Assembly: GCF_013213835.1 (NCBI RefSeq) | Contig: NZ_JABSSU010000012.1 | Span: 10,163 to 64,986, forward strand | Source: Winogradskyella sp. | Lineage (GTDB): Bacteria > Bacteroidota > Bacteroidia > Flavobacteriales > Flavobacteriaceae | Length of the DNA: 54,824 nucleotides | Direction: 5' to 3' | Shown here: positions 1 to 8,497 of the stretch, piece by piece | Position numbering within the stretch: position 1 is the first letter of the stretch | Layout: each line of letters begins with the position of its first letter | Notes under the pieces: model-generated | Told to the model about the DNA's origin: nothing | The model's database searches: none | The model's input: the letters and a program-made list of their open reading frames with translations, nothing else | Position numbers and translations under genes: made by a program

Positions 1-39
1 AGTGATTTAAAAGTTGGGAAAAATCATAAATAATATATC

Positions 40-1677
40 ATGGAAACATTATTGAGAGAACCGAAAAAGACTTCAAGAGACCTTACCAGATATGGATTAA
101 AGGACACTGTTGCACATTGGAACTTATCTCCTGAAAAACTGCAAGCTATTACAGTTGAAAAAGGAATGGGACGGGAAACTGCTAATGGAACATTAGCAAT
201 TAACACAGGGAAATTTACTGGTCGTTCTCCTCAAGATCGTTTTCTTGTTGAGGATGATTACACAAGAGATAGAGTTTGGTGGGGAAAAACTAACAAAGCC
301 ATATCACCAGAAAACTTCGATTACCTTCAATCTGAAATAGAAAAATATCTAAGTGGTAAGGAAATCTTTGTAAGAGACGGATTTGTTTGTGCTGACCCTA
401 AATACAGAATGGGTGTTAGAACCATAACAGAATATCCTTGGTCTAATATGTTTATTTATAACATGTTCTTAAGACCAACGGCTGAAGAATTAGAACATTT
501 TGAAGAAGAATGGTTGGTACTTTGTGCTCCTGGATACGAGTGTCCTACATTTAAAGAGCATGGATTAAGACAAGGAAATTTCTCTATTTTAAATTTCACA
601 AAAAAAATAGCCCTTGTTGGAGGATCAGCTTATACTGGTGAAATGAAGAAAGGTATATTTTCTGCCTTAAATATGATTTTACCTGTCGATAAGGACGTTT
701 TACCTATGCACTGTTCTGCTAACGTAGGCGAAAAAGGTGACACAGCTATATTCTTTGGTTTATCTGGCACAGGAAAAACAACTTTGTCTGCTGACCCTAA
801 TCGTCGTCTTATTGGTGATGATGAACATGGTTGGACAGCAGAGAACAGAATATTTAATTTTGAAGGCGGATGTTACGCCAAAACCATTGATTTAACGGAA
901 GAAAAAGAACCAGAAATATATAGAGCAATAAAACCAGGTGCCATTTTAGAAAATGTCATTTTCAAAGACAATAACGAAGTTGATTACTTTGATAGCACCA
1001 TTACACAGAATACAAGAGTAAGTTATCCATTGTATCACATAGACGATATTCAAACACCATCTTATGCAGATAACCCTAAGAATATCTTCTTCCTAACATG
1101 TGATGCATTTGGTGTGTTACCACCAGTTTCAAAATTAACTCCAGGACAAGCAGCCTATCACTTTATATCTGGATATACTGCTAAAGTAGCCGGAACAGAA
1201 GCTGGAATTACCGAGCCAGTACCTTCGTTTTCGGCTTGTTTCGGTGAGCCATTTATGCCTTTACATCCTACAAAATATGCCGAGATGTTAAGCAAAAAAA
1301 TGCAAGAAGCAGGAGTTAATGTTTGGTTAGTTAATACTGGCTGGAGTGGCGGACCGTATGGCGTTGGTTCTCGTATAAAACTAAAATATACAAGAGCAAT
1401 GATTACGGCTATACTTAATGGAGATTTAGACAATGTGGATTACCATCAACATCCAATTTTTGGATTATTTATGCCAAAATATTGTCCAGATGTTCCAACA
1501 GAAATATTAGATCCAATGAATACTTGGTTGCAAAAAGGAGTTTACATTAGTAAAGCTATTCAATTAGCACACTCGTTCCATTTAAACTTCGAGAAATTTG
1601 CAAGCGAGGCTTCAGACCAAATAATTGAAGGTGGCCCTTTAATTGATGAGCATCATCATTTAAACGATCACGTATAA
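40..1677 (+). CDS. pckA: Phosphoenolpyruvate carboxykinase (ATP)
   Basis: The 545-residue product converts oxaloacetate and ATP to phosphoenolpyruvate, the entry step of gluconeogenesis, in the cytoplasm. The length is normal for the ATP-dependent family. The sequence shows the kinase-type P-loop GLSGTGKTT near residues 242-250 and the family signature around residues 62-71 (TGRSPQDRF). The start ATG is the first codon after an AT-rich leader. A strong intrinsic terminator follows the stop codon, so the gene probably ends its own transcript. The identification rests on family motifs and full-length character and is very secure. Confidence 0.97.
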   Translation: METLLREPKKTSRDLTRYGLKDTVAHWNLSPEKLQAITVEKGMGRETANGTLAINTGKFTGRSPQDRFLVEDDYTRDRVWWGKTNKAISPENFDYLQSEIEKYLSGKEIFVRDGFVCADPKYRMGVRTITEYPWSNMFIYNMFLRPTAEELEHFEEEWLVLCAPGYECPTFKEHGLRQGNFSILNFTKKIALVGGSAYTGEMKKGIFSALNMILPVDKDVLPMHCSANVGEKGDTAIFFGLSGTGKTTLSADPNRRLIGDDEHGWTAENRIFNFEGGCYAKTIDLTEEKEPEIYRAIKPGAILENVIFKDNNEVDYFDSTITQNTRVSYPLYHIDDIQTPSYADNPKNIFFLTCDAFGVLPPVSKLTPGQAAYHFISGYTAKVAGTEAGITEPVPSFSACFGEPFMPLHPTKYAEMLSKKMQEAGVNVWLVNTGWSGGPYGVGSRIKLKYTRAMITAILNGDLDNVDYHQHPIFGLFMPKYCPDVPTEILDPMNTWLQKGVYISKAIQLAHSFHLNFEKFASEASDQIIEGGPLIDEHHHLNDHV

Positions 1678-1690
1678 ATTCCATGACTGT

Positions 1691-1717
1691 GAAGAGCCCA
1701 GAAATGGGCTCTTCTTT
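1691..1717 (+). terminator. Intrinsic terminator of pckA
   Basis: A perfect 10-bp stem (GAAGAGCCCA / TGGGCTCTTC) with a GAAA loop is followed by TTT. It lies 13 bases past the pckA stop. An ATG at 1683 would place this hairpin inside the next reading frame, so that codon is unlikely to be the next gene's start. Confidence 0.88.
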
Positions 1718-1733
1718 ATGTCTAAAGACAATA

Positions 1734-2432
1734 ATGAGAACAAAATTTTTAATTACACTTTTAACACTTTACTTTCATTCATCAATCTACTCACAAAACT
1801 TAGGAGAATCCACATGGGGTTCTTGGAATGAAATAACATCATCAAACAGAATTTCTAACAAGTTTAGCGTCAACGGTTCATTTACGAACTGGAATTACGA
1901 GACAACCTTAAACAAACCTCAACTAATTCTAGGTATCATAGGAGTCAACTATCATTTTAATAAAAAAATATCTGCCGGATTTGGTTATGCCTCCGGTAAT
2001 ATTGATACCTCTTTTGAGGTAAATGAAGTTCCTGATATTTTAGAAAATCGTTTTTTAGAACAAGTCGTGTATAAACACAAGCTATTTCACTTAAACTGGT
2101 CTCACCGATTTAGGTTAGAACAACGATTTTTAGAATATGAACATGAAGACTTATTAATACATAGAGTACGTTATCGCTTTAAGGGCAAACAACCACTTAG
2201 TGAATTATTTTTTGTGTCATTTTATGACGAAATTCATTTTAATCTCAATGAATTTGTTTTTCAACAAAACAGAGCATATCTGGGAATTGGACTAAATTTA
2301 ACCGAGCATTCAAATATTGACTTAGGTTATGCAAGACATTCTTTTAAAACAAAAAGTTTTAATAGAATTTCATTACAGCTCAATTTAAAATATGACTTTA
2401 GAAAACCTAAGCACAAATTAGCACAGCTGTAA
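1734..2432 (+). CDS. DUF2490 family outer-membrane-like protein
   Basis: The protein starts with a clear Sec signal peptide (MRTKFLITLLTLYFHSSIYS) followed by alternating aromatic/polar beta-strand-like sequence, as in DUF2490 proteins of Bacteroidota, which resemble small outer-membrane barrels. I chose the ATG at 1734 rather than 1683 because the upstream part would be encoded by the pckA terminator hairpin and would bury the signal peptide. The mature protein is about 210 residues. Its function is unknown. It is convergent with rlmF, only 13 bases away, with no visible terminator between them. Confidence 0.75.
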   Translation: MRTKFLITLLTLYFHSSIYSQNLGESTWGSWNEITSSNRISNKFSVNGSFTNWNYETTLNKPQLILGIIGVNYHFNKKISAGFGYASGNIDTSFEVNEVPDILENRFLEQVVYKHKLFHLNWSHRFRLEQRFLEYEHEDLLIHRVRYRFKGKQPLSELFFVSFYDEIHFNLNEFVFQQNRAYLGIGLNLTEHSNIDLGYARHSFKTKSFNRISLQLNLKYDFRKPKHKLAQL

Positions 2433-2445
2433 AATGGTAAAACAT

Positions 2446-3336
2446 TTAATAATTCCAATGCTGTTGTTCCTTCTTTGTAAGAAAGGTCCACGCTACTACT
2501 CTACTCACCTTATTTCCTAAAGAGACATCTAGTAACTTAATTTCAGTTGCTCCTAATTTTTTTAAAGACTTTTTTAAATCTTTTATGAGTTCTTTTTTTG
2601 ATACCAAACTTGTGTACCAATAACAATTGGTCTTTAACTTTGAGCTTTGGTAAATATAGTTGTGCAAAAAAGCCTTTTCGCCTCCTTTATACCATAGTTC
2701 ATTAGATGTACCACTAAAATTCCTTACCGAATTATTAGTTGTTTTACCTAATCCTTTTAATTTTCGTGCGGTATTTTGAATAGCTTCTTCTTCATCTTTA
2801 TAAAACGGCGGATTACACATTGTTGCAGTAATGATCTCTGAAGTATCTATTATTCCATCTAAAATAGATTCAGATCTTGGTTGAAGTCGTAACTCAATCC
2901 GAGATTGCAAATTATTTTTTTGGACAATGCGGGTCACATTTTCAAAAGAGTTTTTATCAATTTCTGAAGCAATAAAATGCCAATTATAAATTGAAGTTCC
3001 CAAAAGTGGATAAATACAGGTTGCTCCAGTTCCTATATCTAAAACTTTGATGCTTTTATTTAGATTTGAAGACTCCAATAATTCTTTTAGAACATGAATG
3101 TATTCTGCTCGTCCAGGAATTGGTGGACATAAATTATCATCCGAAAACTCCCAGTAATTAATACCATAATACGTCTTTAACAATGCGGAATTTAATGTCT
3201 TAACAGCATCAGGATTAGAAAAATCTATAGTTTCTGAACCATACTTATTCGTAAATACGTAGGATATCAACTTTGGATAACACTGTATCAAAGTTTCAAA
3301 ATCATAGCATTTAGAATGAAGGTTATTCTTATGCAA
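2446..3336 (-). CDS. rlmF: 23S rRNA (adenine(1618)-N(6))-methyltransferase
   Basis: RlmF methylates A1618 of 23S rRNA using S-adenosylmethionine. The 296-residue protein has the SAM-binding motif I (DIGTGATCIYPLLG, about residues 100-113) and the N6-adenine catalytic motif NPPF (about 174-177, in CNPPFYKDEEEA). Both are typical of the RlmF/METTL16-like group. Its start overlaps the end of the upstream PLP-enzyme gene by 8 bases, so the two are probably co-transcribed and translationally coupled. There is no obvious functional link to that neighbour. Confidence 0.9.
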   Translation of the reverse strand: MHKNNLHSKCYDFETLIQCYPKLISYVFTNKYGSETIDFSNPDAVKTLNSALLKTYYGINYWEFSDDNLCPPIPGRAEYIHVLKELLESSNLNKSIKVLDIGTGATCIYPLLGTSIYNWHFIASEIDKNSFENVTRIVQKNNLQSRIELRLQPRSESILDGIIDTSEIITATMCNPPFYKDEEEAIQNTARKLKGLGKTTNNSVRNFSGTSNELWYKGGEKAFLHNYIYQSSKLKTNCYWYTSLVSKKELIKDLKKSLKKLGATEIKLLDVSLGNKVSRVVAWTFLTKKEQQHWNY

Positions 3337-4489
3337 ACGAAGCTTGTTTAGTTACTTTTAAGGCTTGTTTAATATCATTTTTTAAGTCTTTAATATCCTC
3401 TATTCCAACTGAAAAACGTAACAATTGATTGCTGATACCAACAGCATGACGTTCTTCTTGTGTTAATAATGAATGAGAGGTTAAATGCGGCGATAGTATT
3501 GTACTTTCAACTCCAGCTAGACTCATAGAAGATTTAATGAGCTTTAGTTCTTGTTGAAACTGTTGTGAGTCTAGTTCTTCAACCAATTCAAAAGATAACA
3601 TAGCACCAAAACCTTTCATTTGAGATTTTGCAAGTTGATATTCTGGATGAGATTTTAAACCTGGATAATATACCTTACTTATTTTAGGATGCTTATCTAA
3701 CCATTTAGCGAGCTTTAAAGCGTTTTTGGTTTGTGCCTTAACACGAAGACCTAAAGTTTTCATGCTACGTTCTAACATCCAAACGGTCATATCGCTTAAA
3801 CTTCCACCTAGATTTTTACCAACATTCCATATGCGCTCAATATGTTCTTTTGAACTTGCAACGGCACCAGCACAAATATCGCTGTGTCCACCAAAGTACT
3901 TAGTAGCAGAATGCATCACCATATCAATCCCCAAATCTATAGGATTCTGATTTACAGGTGAAGCAAACGTATTATCTATAGAAGTTACTATTCCTTTAGA
4001 TTTACCTAATTCTGCAATAGCTTTAATATCTGTTATGGTCAATAAAGGATTTGAAGGTGTTTCTATATGAATCAACTTGGTATTAGCTTGTATCGCAGCC
4101 TTAAAATCTTCAACCTTATAACCATTGGTAAAGGTATATTCGATACCATATTTAGGAAACTCTTCTTTAATAAAATTTACTGTGCCGCCATACAATGTAT
4201 TTTGGACAACCAAATGATCACCTTTTTGCAGAAAAGCCAAAAACATGGTACTTATAGCGGCCATACCAGAACCAAATATCATGGCGTCTTCAGTATGCTC
4301 TAATACTGCAATTTTTTTTGATAAATACTCTTGATTTGGTGTGTTAAAATATCTTGGGTAACGTTTTACATCAACATCTATAAACTCATAAGAAGAGCTT
4401 AAATACATAGGTGATACAGCACCTTTAAATTGTTCATCCTTAATTTCACCAACATGGGTGCATATGGTATTTAATCCTAACTTTTTCAT
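3329..4489 (-). CDS. Cystathionine gamma-synthase/lyase-type PLP enzyme
   Basis: This 386-residue protein belongs to the Cys/Met metabolism PLP-dependent (transsulfuration) family. It has the PLP-lysine motif SATKYFGGHSD (Lys197), the GSGMAAIS phosphate-binding region near residue 73 and the ETPSNP motif near 143. Family members act as cystathionine gamma-synthase, cystathionine lyase, methionine gamma-lyase or O-acylhomoserine sulfhydrylase. The sequence alone does not separate these activities. It forms an overlapping pair with rlmF. The upstream 34-base gap to the blh-like gene contains no confident promoter. Confidence 0.88.
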   Translation of the reverse strand: MKKLGLNTICTHVGEIKDEQFKGAVSPMYLSSSYEFIDVDVKRYPRYFNTPNQEYLSKKIAVLEHTEDAMIFGSGMAAISTMFLAFLQKGDHLVVQNTLYGGTVNFIKEEFPKYGIEYTFTNGYKVEDFKAAIQANTKLIHIETPSNPLLTITDIKAIAELGKSKGIVTSIDNTFASPVNQNPIDLGIDMVMHSATKYFGGHSDICAGAVASSKEHIERIWNVGKNLGGSLSDMTVWMLERSMKTLGLRVKAQTKNALKLAKWLDKHPKISKVYYPGLKSHPEYQLAKSQMKGFGAMLSFELVEELDSQQFQQELKLIKSSMSLAGVESTILSPHLTSHSLLTQEERHAVGISNQLLRFSVGIEDIKDLKNDIKQALKVTKQASFA

Positions 4490-4523
4490 GACATAAAAAT
4501 AAGTATAAGAATTAAGATTTCCC

Positions 4524-5381
4524 TTATTTCCTATTCACAAAAGACATCACTATTACATGAGAGACAATGATAGAAGTTAAAAAGGTGAATAATATGGTAT
4601 TAAGATTAATGCTATAAGTAATACAATAAAAATAAAGGATAACTGTAATAATTAATGACAATATCCAGTAGAAGAAAGATGATTTAAAATATTGGTAATA
4701 ATTCATTCTATTAACGTCTCCAAACATAATCTTAATTTGATCTCTAATACTTGGTATTGAATGCCAAAAAATAAAATAGATTGTAAAACCCCATAGCAGC
4801 GAAACATACTTAAAAAGAAGAGCAAAAATCAATATTAAAAGAATCTCATGTAAATGCCGAGAAGTTTCTCTTAAGTTGTTAAGACTTAAAACATATAATA
4901 AAACTGTCAATACCAAGCTGAAAACAACGAGGTAATTGAAGATTGTAAAAGAAAAATCAAAATCTAAAAACTGTAAAACTACTGTAGAGGCTTCTTCTTT
5001 ATTAAAATAAAATAACAAACTAAAAATCATACTACCATAACTAAAGTATAATAACCTACTTAACACATTAGATGATATCATTTTATTATGGAAATGTTGC
5101 TCACCAAAATGGTAACAGCTTGCTAGCATAAAAACGGTAAAGGCGAGTATTAGATTAAAGAAAAAAATTAGAATACAGACATAAATTAAAACATTATAAA
5201 ACAATAATGGTTTTTTAAGCCATTTTTTATCAGCTTTAATGTGTTTTAGTAATGCTAAGTCATTAGAACCATGAATAACCCCAACAGTTAGGATTAAAAA
5301 ATAGGACAGATACTCCTGCTTAAAACCATTTAATTCAAAATTCAGAAATGTCGTAATAGCAAAAGAAAGTTGGTCTGTCAA
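4524..5381 (-). CDS. blh: Blh-like beta-carotene 15,15'-dioxygenase, paralogue 1
   Basis: Blh/Brp proteins are integral-membrane, iron-dependent enzymes that cleave beta-carotene into two retinal molecules. This 285-residue protein is strongly hydrophobic with multiple TM segments. It has the family motifs HGSNDLAL (His37), YHFGEQHFH (His91, His96, His98) and WHSIP (His207), plus a C-terminal SHVIVM (His275). As I recall the mutagenised enzyme from clone 66A03, a fourth histidine lies four residues after the WHS histidine; here that position is Ser211. The gene sits 3.1 kb from proteorhodopsin and is divergent from the histidine kinase. A second homologue lies at 7521-8393. Retinal synthesis is inferred from family and context. 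Confidence 0.82.
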   Translation of the reverse strand: MTDQLSFAITTFLNFELNGFKQEYLSYFLILTVGVIHGSNDLALLKHIKADKKWLKKPLLFYNVLIYVCILIFFFNLILAFTVFMLASCYHFGEQHFHNKMISSNVLSRLLYFSYGSMIFSLLFYFNKEEASTVVLQFLDFDFSFTIFNYLVVFSLVLTVLLYVLSLNNLRETSRHLHEILLILIFALLFKYVSLLWGFTIYFIFWHSIPSIRDQIKIMFGDVNRMNYYQYFKSSFFYWILSLIITVILYFYCITYSINLNTILFTFLTSIIVSHVIVMSFVNRK

Positions 5382-5621
5382 AATTTAAAAGTATTGACCT
5401 TAAAAATATATAAATAACTTCTATTCATTAGAATTATTCCGCCTTACCTTAAGAAAATTCAAATTTTCATATCATAAATCAATAAACCACTAAAAATTAG
5501 TCAATTGTTTTTTTTTTCTAAAAATAAGCAGTAACTTATTAACGTTTTCTTAACCTTTCTTGAGGTTACATATAAACATTCTAATAACGACAATTATTGA
5601 TTAACAAATTGCTCCCCTTAC
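5382..5621. other. AT-rich divergent intergenic region between blh-like gene 1 and histidine kinase
   Basis: No gene is visible in these 240 bases. The region must hold the promoters of both divergent genes. It contains an inverted repeat TAACCT-N6-AGGTTA at 5552-5569 and a long T-run at about 5509-5518. I find no full TAnnTTTG element and no copy of the TGTTTAA-N16-TTAAACA site seen upstream of proteorhodopsin. Confidence 0.5.
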
Positions 5622-7124
5622 ATGAAGCATTACCTAGAAAAAGAATTAGAAGACCTTTTAAAAGCTGATAGCAAACTATTTAAATTCATTCAAAACCACT
5701 CTTTGGACGGTATGTGGTATTGGGATCTTGAAAACCAAAACGAAGAGTACATGGATGAGCGCTTTTGGCATGTACTAGGTTATGATCCTAAAACGAAGAA
5801 GCATTCACCACAAGAGTGGATAGAACTTATTGATCCCGAACATTTAGAATTGGCTAAAGAGAATTTAGCAAAACATCTTGAAGACCCAAACTATCCTTAT
5901 GACCAAATTGTTCGATATAAGCATAAAAATGGCAAAGATGTTTGGGTACGTTGCCGTGGCGTAGCGCTTAGAGATAAGAGCGGTACACCAACCAGAATGT
6001 TAGGGTGCCATAACGAGATTACCGATGTTAAGGAAAGTGAAAAAAAATCATTAGAACAGCTTATGTCCTACAGAGCGCTGGTAGAAACCCAAAGCTTGTT
6101 TTATGTAAAAACCGATATTAAAGGTAATTATACTTATGCTAATAATTGCTTTCTTAATAGATTTGGTTACAGGTTGAATGAACTTTTAGGTTCTAATTCT
6201 ATGTTTACAATTTGTGAAGAAGACCATCAAAAGACCTATCAAATTGTTCAAAAATGTTTTGAAGAGCCTAATGTACCACATCCTGTTATTTTAAGAAAAC
6301 CATACAGTGATGGGCAGATAAGATCTAACCATTGGGAGTTTTATGGTGTTACTGATGCTGAAGGTAATGTTTGTGAGATTATGTGTGTTGGAGTAGAAAT
6401 TACCGAGTTGGTAGATCGTAGCTTACAATTGCAAAGGCTATTAGACGTTGAGGCGGATAAAAACGATCGTTTACAACAACATAGCTACATTACATCGCAC
6501 AACATAAGAAACTCAGTAGCAAATATGGTGGGTTTGGTTGACATGATTGAGGATGACCCAGATAATTTAAAGGAGTATGTTGATATGATGAAATCTAGTG
6601 TACATGCGCTAGATACAACTTTATAAAACTTAACCAAACTGCTGACTGAGGAGAAGGAAGCTGAGTTTGCACAATTAGAAAATATTAATGTAACAGATGC
6701 CCTAAAACGGATCATTGCTTTAGAAACTGGTGAAATCTCAAATCTAAATGCCAACATTGAAATAAATGGATCTGAGAATATTATATTAAAAACTTTACCA
6801 GTATTTTTTGATAGTATTTTTCACAATCTTATATCTAATGCCTTAAAATATGGTATTAACAAAACTAATAATCTTATCGAGGTAAATATTGGCTACGAGG
6901 AGGAAAACCTGTTTATAGAAATTAAAGATTTTGGTGATGGTTTTAACCTTCCCAACAATGCAGAATTACTTTTTAGACTAGGTACAAGATTAGATAGTAA
7001 TAAAATAGGCCAAGGTTTAGGTCTGTTTATAACAAAGCATCATGCAAAGACAATAGGCGCTAATATAGCTGTTACCTCAATTGAAGGAAAAGGTGCAGCC
7101 TTTAAAGTTATATGGAATGACTAA
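5622..7124 (+). pseudogene. PAS-PAS sensor histidine kinase interrupted by in-frame TAA
   Basis: One continuous frame encodes two PAS/PAC domains (about residues 20-140 and 145-265), a HisKA-like dimerisation segment with SHNIRN (His293 as likely phosphoacceptor) and, after an in-frame TAA at 6624-6626, a complete HATPase domain with N-box NLISNALKYG, G1 DFGDGF and G2 GQGLGLF. The stop falls between the dimerisation helices and the ATPase domain, so the upstream 334-residue product could not autophosphorylate. No in-frame ATG lies just after the stop. The single lesion in otherwise intact sequence suggests a recent mutation or a sequencing error. The 3' end overlaps the response-regulator start (ATGACTAA), typical of a cognate pair. 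There are no predicted TM segments, so the sensor is probably cytoplasmic. Confidence 0.85.
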
Positions 7125-7491
7125 GGTTTATAAATTATTACTCATCGATGATGATGAAATTTTCTTAAAACTTGCAAAGATGAGGTTTAAGATGAAACTA
7201 AGTGGCAAGGTTACAATTTCTACAGCTATCAACGCTTCAGAAATATCTGAACAAATGGAGAAGAACCAATTTGATATGATATTTATTGATCTAAATATGC
7301 CAGGCATCACAGGTTGGCAAGTTATAGAGAAATATAAAGATAAATTAGCATTGCCATCATGTACGGCATTTATATGCTCAAGCTCCATTGATCCAAAAGA
7401 CCATCTTAAAGCTGCTAATATGAGTGGCATTATCGAGAAAATGATATCAAAACCAATTGATATTGATTATATAAGAACTTTTTTAGATTAA
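7117..7491 (+). CDS. Single-domain response regulator
   Basis: This 124-residue receiver domain has the acidic pair (IDDDE), the phosphoacceptor Asp in FIDLNMPG, the Ser/Thr switch in CSSS and the conserved Lys in SKP. There is no output domain, so it is CheY/Spo0F-like and probably signals by protein contact or phosphorelay. The ATG at 7117 is preferred because it overlaps the histidine kinase stop (7122-7124), implying translational coupling. An upstream in-frame TTG at 7081 would add unlikely sequence. It lies between two blh-like genes next to proteorhodopsin, so a role in light or redox sensing is a plausible inference only. Confidence 0.88.
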   Translation: MTKVYKLLLIDDDEIFLKLAKMRFKMKLSGKVTISTAINASEISEQMEKNQFDMIFIDLNMPGITGWQVIEKYKDKLALPSCTAFICSSSIDPKDHLKAANMSGIIEKMISKPIDIDYIRTFLD

Positions 7492-7520
7492 CTTAACTAT
7501 GCTATAGCCTAACACAATAC

Positions 7521-8393
7521 TCATACTTCTTTATTCATAAGATACATAACCACAACATGAGGGACTGTTATAGCTGCTAAAAAAGCAAAAAATACAGTGA
7601 TAAAATCTACATTAAAATAAGAGGTTGTATAGTAAAGTATTACTAATCCAGCAACAGAAATTAGCCAATATACAAAGGACGATTTTACGTACTGCATGAA
7701 GCTTACTTTACTTTCATCACCATACAACACTTTTATTTGATCCTGTAAACTTGGTATTGAATGCCATACTATAAAATATATTGAAAATGCCCAAAGTAAG
7801 GCTGCCTTATCAAACAAAACAATAAATAGTACTATTAGAAAAGCCTCCTGAAAATGATTTGTATTTTTTGTAAAGTTCTTAAAATTGACTACATAAAAAC
7901 AAAGCGTAGCGACTAACCCTGTAATTAAAAACCAAAAGAAATGTGATCGTGAAAATGAAACATCAATTAATTCTTTAATTATAATTGAGGTTTGTTCTGC
8001 ATTAAAATAAAACAACATACCAAATATGAGAGCACCGTATGACACAAATAATAGCCTAGAAGATGTATTAAGTTGCTTAATTTGATTGTGAAAATGTTGT
8101 TCGCCAAAATGATAACAACTTATAATAACAAAGAAAAATAAAGCCAAAGAAGAAGAAAACAAAAAGGCTACTATATTTAGAAGTATCAGAACGGTATAAT
8201 ATATTAAATACTTTCTTGACAATTTCTTTTCACCTTTTAAAACACTTATTAAGGCTAAATCATTCGAACCATGTAAAATTCCTATGGTTATTATTAGTGC
8301 GTACGCAAGGTATTCTTCTAACGACGTATTTAATTGTATGGTCAACCAAAATAAAAATACCGTTAATACCAAGTTAAAAACTGAAGACTTCAT
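7521..8393 (-). CDS. blh: Blh-like beta-carotene 15,15'-dioxygenase, paralogue 2
   Basis: This 290-residue multi-TM protein is a clear homologue of the product of 4524-5381 and keeps the same motifs: HGSNDLAL (His41), YHFGEQHFH (His95, His100, His102), WHSIP (His211) and PHVVVM (His279). Position +4 after His211 is Ser215, as in paralogue 1. The gene is divergent from proteorhodopsin and shares a 104-base intergenic region with it, the usual arrangement for supplying retinal to the rhodopsin. It converges on the response regulator with a 29-base gap. It is the better candidate for the dedicated proteorhodopsin retinal synthase. Confidence 0.87.
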   Translation of the reverse strand: MKSSVFNLVLTVFLFWLTIQLNTSLEEYLAYALIITIGILHGSNDLALISVLKGEKKLSRKYLIYYTVLILLNIVAFLFSSSLALFFFVIISCYHFGEQHFHNQIKQLNTSSRLLFVSYGALIFGMLFYFNAEQTSIIIKELIDVSFSRSHFFWFLITGLVATLCFYVVNFKNFTKNTNHFQEAFLIVLFIVLFDKAALLWAFSIYFIVWHSIPSLQDQIKVLYGDESKVSFMQYVKSSFVYWLISVAGLVILYYTTSYFNVDFITVFFAFLAAITVPHVVVMYLMNKEV

Positions 8394-8442
8394 AATATAA
8401 AGGTACTCAAATTATTATTTGTTTATTTTTTTTATGAAAATT

Positions 8443-8484
8443 TTAAACATTTTATGTTTAATCTTTTTTATTTTTGATTAAACA
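8443..8484 (+). promoter_or_regulatory. Proteorhodopsin promoter with palindromic operator
   Basis: A 9-bp inverted repeat, TGTTTAATC (8455-8463) and GATTAAACA (8476-8484), flanks a perfect Bacteroidota -7 element TATTTTTG (8469-8476). The half-sites TGTTTAA and TTAAACA start 23 bases apart, exactly as at 30003/30026 and 38518/38541. A further TTAAACA at 8443-8449 forms a second palindrome with 8455-8461. The site lies in the region shared with the divergent blh-like gene, so one regulator could control both. No TTG -33 element is visible at the usual spacing. Confidence 0.68.
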
Positions 8485-8497
8485 ATAAAGCAATATT

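Noticed and set aside
1683..1733. Upstream ATG at 1683 for the DUF2490 gene
   Set aside because: The 17 extra codons are encoded by the pckA terminator hairpin and precede a clear signal peptide starting at 1734.
6624..6626. Programmed readthrough or recoding of the kinase TAA
   Set aside because: No stimulatory structure or selenocysteine/pyrrolysine context is visible, and TAA is used as a normal stop throughout. Mutation or sequencing error is simpler.
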